Made by a program: the position numbers and the translations under genes. Positions 5,871 to 7,602 of a stretch of DNA of 7,602 bases are shown here, in pieces. Within the stretch, counting starts at the first letter, position 1. Every line of letters begins with the position of its first letter. This stretch comes from Bacteroidales bacterium. Its GTDB lineage: Bacteria; Bacteroidota; Bacteroidia; Bacteroidales; Muribaculaceae. The stretch spans positions 1 through 7,602 of the forward strand of contig SFER01000105.1 of NCBI GenBank assembly GCA_004557195.1, in the 5' to 3' direction. Below the pieces are notes generated by a model, which searched no databases, was not told where the DNA came from, and saw nothing but the letters and a program-made list of their open reading frames with translations.

Positions 5871-7361
5871 ATGAAGAAATTTTTACTCTCTTTGGTTGCT
5901 TTCGTTGCAGCACTTTCTGTTAGCGCAACCGAAACAACATTCGACTTCACAGACCCCATAGGTTTGAACCCGGCAATTGCTCCTGAACAATTCAGTTCAA
6001 ATGAGTATGTGGTAAATGACTTGACTTTCACAAATGGGAATGTCGCCATCAAATTTGAAAAAGGCACTGCAAAGGACAACTGCCGCCTTTGGTTTAACGC
6101 AACAAATGGTTATGATGTTCGTACCTACACAGGTTCCGCAACAACTATCTCTGCTGCAAACGGCGAGAAAATCACATCAATCGTTTTCACAGGCAAAAAA
6201 AACACCGGTTTCTCTGTAACTGACGGCACTTTTGATAAGGGTGTATGGACCGGTAATGCTACAAGCGTTGTATTTACAGGAACCGCCACAACCAACATCA
6301 AAACTATCACTATAACTACTGTTGCTTCGGGCGAAATCACTGTTGCCGCTCCTTCTATCACTCCTGCAGGTGGCTATTTCTACAAAGGCATCGACACTCC
6401 AGTTGATGTTGAAATCGCTTGCGCTACTGCCGACGCTAAAATTTTCTACGCTGTTACTACAGGCGAAGAAACTCCTTCTTTCAAGGAATACACCGGCAAA
6501 TTCCAAGTAGCCGAAACTTGCACAGTTACTGCTTATGCAGAATTAAGTGGTGTTAAGAGCACTGAATCTTCTGCCTACTTCACTATCCAAGAAGTTCAAG
6601 ATGTTAACAGCATCGATGCTTTCATGGCTCTCGAAGACAAAACTGTCGCTCGCATCAACCACGACCTTAAAGTCGCTTTCGCAAGCACCAGCAAAGGCGA
6701 GGCCTACGTTACCGATGGCATGAGCAATCGCTGCCTCCTCGTTTATAGCCGCGACGTTATCGCTGCCAAAGAATACAAAGAAGGCGATGTAATTGCTGCC
6801 GGTGTTGTTGGTACCAAGACTACTTACAATGGTGTCGCCCAACTTCAATATGCCGTTGCTTCCACATTTGCCGATGGCGTTGCCGGTCCTGCTGTTGAAC
6901 CTTGGTACATCTCACTCAATGAAATCACAGCCGACCACTACAACTATTTCGTTACTCTCAAAGACGTAACTCTCGAAGGTGTTAGCGGCTCAAATGCAAC
7001 TGCAAAGAAAGGCGAAGCCACTCTCGCTCTCTACAACCGCTACGCCAACGATGGTGTTGCTTATCCTTCCGACCTCTCTACTACCTACGCTGTTAAAGGC
7101 TTCCTCGTTCTCTACAAAGGCGCTATCCAAATGTACCCCATCGAATTTATGGTTATGTCGGCAGTTGAAGGCGTTGAAGATACAACAGCCACAATCATCC
7201 CCGGCGTTGGTACAATCTACGTTAACGGCGCTAACAACGCTACCGTTTACAACGCAGCAGGTCAAGTTGTTGTTAACAGCACCGAAAGCAGCATCGCTGT
7301 TGCCCCCGGCTTCTACATCGTTAAAGCCGGCAACCAAGTTGCTAAAGTCCTCGTGAAATAA
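5871..7361 (+). CDS. Secreted modular protein with chitobiase-C-terminal-like domain and T9SS-like sorting tail
   Basis: The 496-residue product starts with a signal peptide (MKKFLLSLVAFVAALSVSA, probable cleavage after A19). Residues about 22-150 form a beta-rich domain (FDFTDP, ISAANGEKITSIVFTG, WTGNATSVVFTGTAT), a type common in secreted Bacteroidales proteins. Residues about 157-239 match the CHB_HEX_C/chitobiase C-terminal-like pattern (APSITPAGGYF, AKIFYAV, PSFKEYTGKF, VTAYAELSG, AYFTI). Residues about 243-428 are another beta-rich, OB-like domain that I cannot name. The tail (about 432-496: VEGVED, YVNGANNATVYNAAGQVV, GFYIVKAGNQVAKVLVK) fits a type A T9SS C-terminal sorting domain. No enzyme active site is evident, so binding to glycans or host or cell surfaces is only a guess. 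GTT and GCT codons are more frequent than in the neighbouring genes. It has its own promoter and terminator, so it is transcribed alone. Confidence 0.87.
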   Translation: MKKFLLSLVAFVAALSVSATETTFDFTDPIGLNPAIAPEQFSSNEYVVNDLTFTNGNVAIKFEKGTAKDNCRLWFNATNGYDVRTYTGSATTISAANGEKITSIVFTGKKNTGFSVTDGTFDKGVWTGNATSVVFTGTATTNIKTITITTVASGEITVAAPSITPAGGYFYKGIDTPVDVEIACATADAKIFYAVTTGEETPSFKEYTGKFQVAETCTVTAYAELSGVKSTESSAYFTIQEVQDVNSIDAFMALEDKTVARINHDLKVAFASTSKGEAYVTDGMSNRCLLVYSRDVIAAKEYKEGDVIAAGVVGTKTTYNGVAQLQYAVASTFADGVAGPAVEPWYISLNEITADHYNYFVTLKDVTLEGVSGSNATAKKGEATLALYNRYANDGVAYPSDLSTTYAVKGFLVLYKGAIQMYPIEFMVMSAVEGVEDTTATIIPGVGTIYVNGANNATVYNAAGQVVVNSTESSIAVAPGFYIVKAGNQVAKVLVK

Positions 7362-7380
7362 TCTCACCTCAATATCCCCC

Positions 7381-7410
7381 AAAAAGCGGTCGCCCTGCGA
7401 CCGCTTTTTT
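7381..7410 (+). terminator. Rho-independent terminator after the secreted-protein gene
   Basis: AAAAAGCGGTCGC (7381-7393) pairs with GCGACCGCTTTTT (7397-7409) around a CCT loop, with a T run at 7405-7410. It lies 20 bases after the stop codon. The A run on the 5' side means the hairpin could also work on the other strand. Confidence 0.93.
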
Positions 7411-7533
7411 CATCCCCAACCACAATCATGGCTGGAACGTAACCGCCAATTTCCGCGGTCAAACTGGCTCCACAGCCTTTACAATAGGGATATAGATTTT
7501 ATAGGGACAGCGGAAAATTAGTGGGGGTGGAAT

Positions 7534-7565
7534 TTTGAAAATATAGGGAATTATTCGTTTCTTTG
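7534..7565 (+). promoter_or_regulatory. Promoter of the right-edge gene
   Basis: TTTG (7534-7537), a 20-base spacer and TTTCTTTG (7558-7565, one mismatch to TAnnTTTG). The ATG at 7570 begins only four bases after the element, so the transcript would be leaderless or nearly so. Confidence 0.55.
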
Positions 7566-7569
7566 CATC

Positions 7570-7602
7570 ATGAAACGAGACATATTAGAACAATTAGCGC
7601 AA
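7570..7602 (+). CDS. Start of an unidentified gene (partial, 11 codons)
   Basis: ATG at 7570 opens a frame reading MKRDILEQLAQ up to the window edge. A promoter lies immediately upstream and a terminator closes the previous gene, so a new transcription unit starting here is plausible. MKRDI followed by an amphipathic helix is how many Bacteroidales AAA-type ATP-binding proteins (with a DUF4143 C-terminus) begin, but 11 residues cannot establish this. Confidence 0.5.
   Translation, partial: MKRDILEQLAQ

Noticed and set aside
7416..7459. Two small inverted repeats (CCAACCA/TGGCTGG and ACCGC/GCGGT) after the terminator
   Set aside because: The stems are 5-7 bp, one with a mismatch; expected by chance at this length and without any linked signal.

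Overview
The window looks like a chromosomal segment of a Bacteroidales bacterium, possibly Muribaculaceae-like (the family guess is inference). Four intergenic regions carry the Bacteroidetes primary sigma-factor promoter form, a TTG/TTTG box, a 20-base spacer and TAnnTTTG or a one-mismatch version. Start codons lack clear Shine-Dalgarno sequences, and one secreted protein ends in a type IX secretion-like sorting domain. There is no rRNA, tRNA, CRISPR array or complete insertion sequence.

Positions 1-624 (minus strand) hold the N-terminal 208 codons of a gene that runs off the left edge. It resembles the large-terminase/packaging ATPase-like proteins of Bacteroidales prophages, but the expected Walker A position is degenerate. 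Its leader contains a 9-bp tandem repeat downstream of a TATCTTTG promoter element. Positions 690-925 are non-coding, with a cluster of three or four hairpins that looks like a REP-type palindromic element or a structured RNA.

Positions 978-2695 (plus) are a two-gene unit: a divergent RsmI/tetrapyrrole-methylase-family methyltransferase, then, two bases later, a WalJ/YycJ-like metallo-beta-lactamase-fold hydrolase with an N-terminal tail carrying a possible sliding-clamp-binding peptide. Positions 2733-5720 are an anaerobic nucleotide-reduction operon: promoter, cobalamin riboswitch, nrdD (class III ribonucleotide reductase) and nrdG (its radical-SAM activase), the last two overlapping by 8 bases. 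The likely logic is that adenosylcobalamin represses this B12-independent enzyme when a B12-dependent class II reductase elsewhere in the genome can work.

Positions 5809-7410 are a monocistronic unit: a strong promoter, a secreted modular protein (signal peptide, beta-rich N-terminal domain, chitobiase/hexosaminidase C-terminal-like domain, a further beta-rich domain and a T9SS-like tail), and a strong hairpin terminator. At the right edge another promoter sits almost on top of an ATG at 7570, starting a gene of which only 11 codons are visible.
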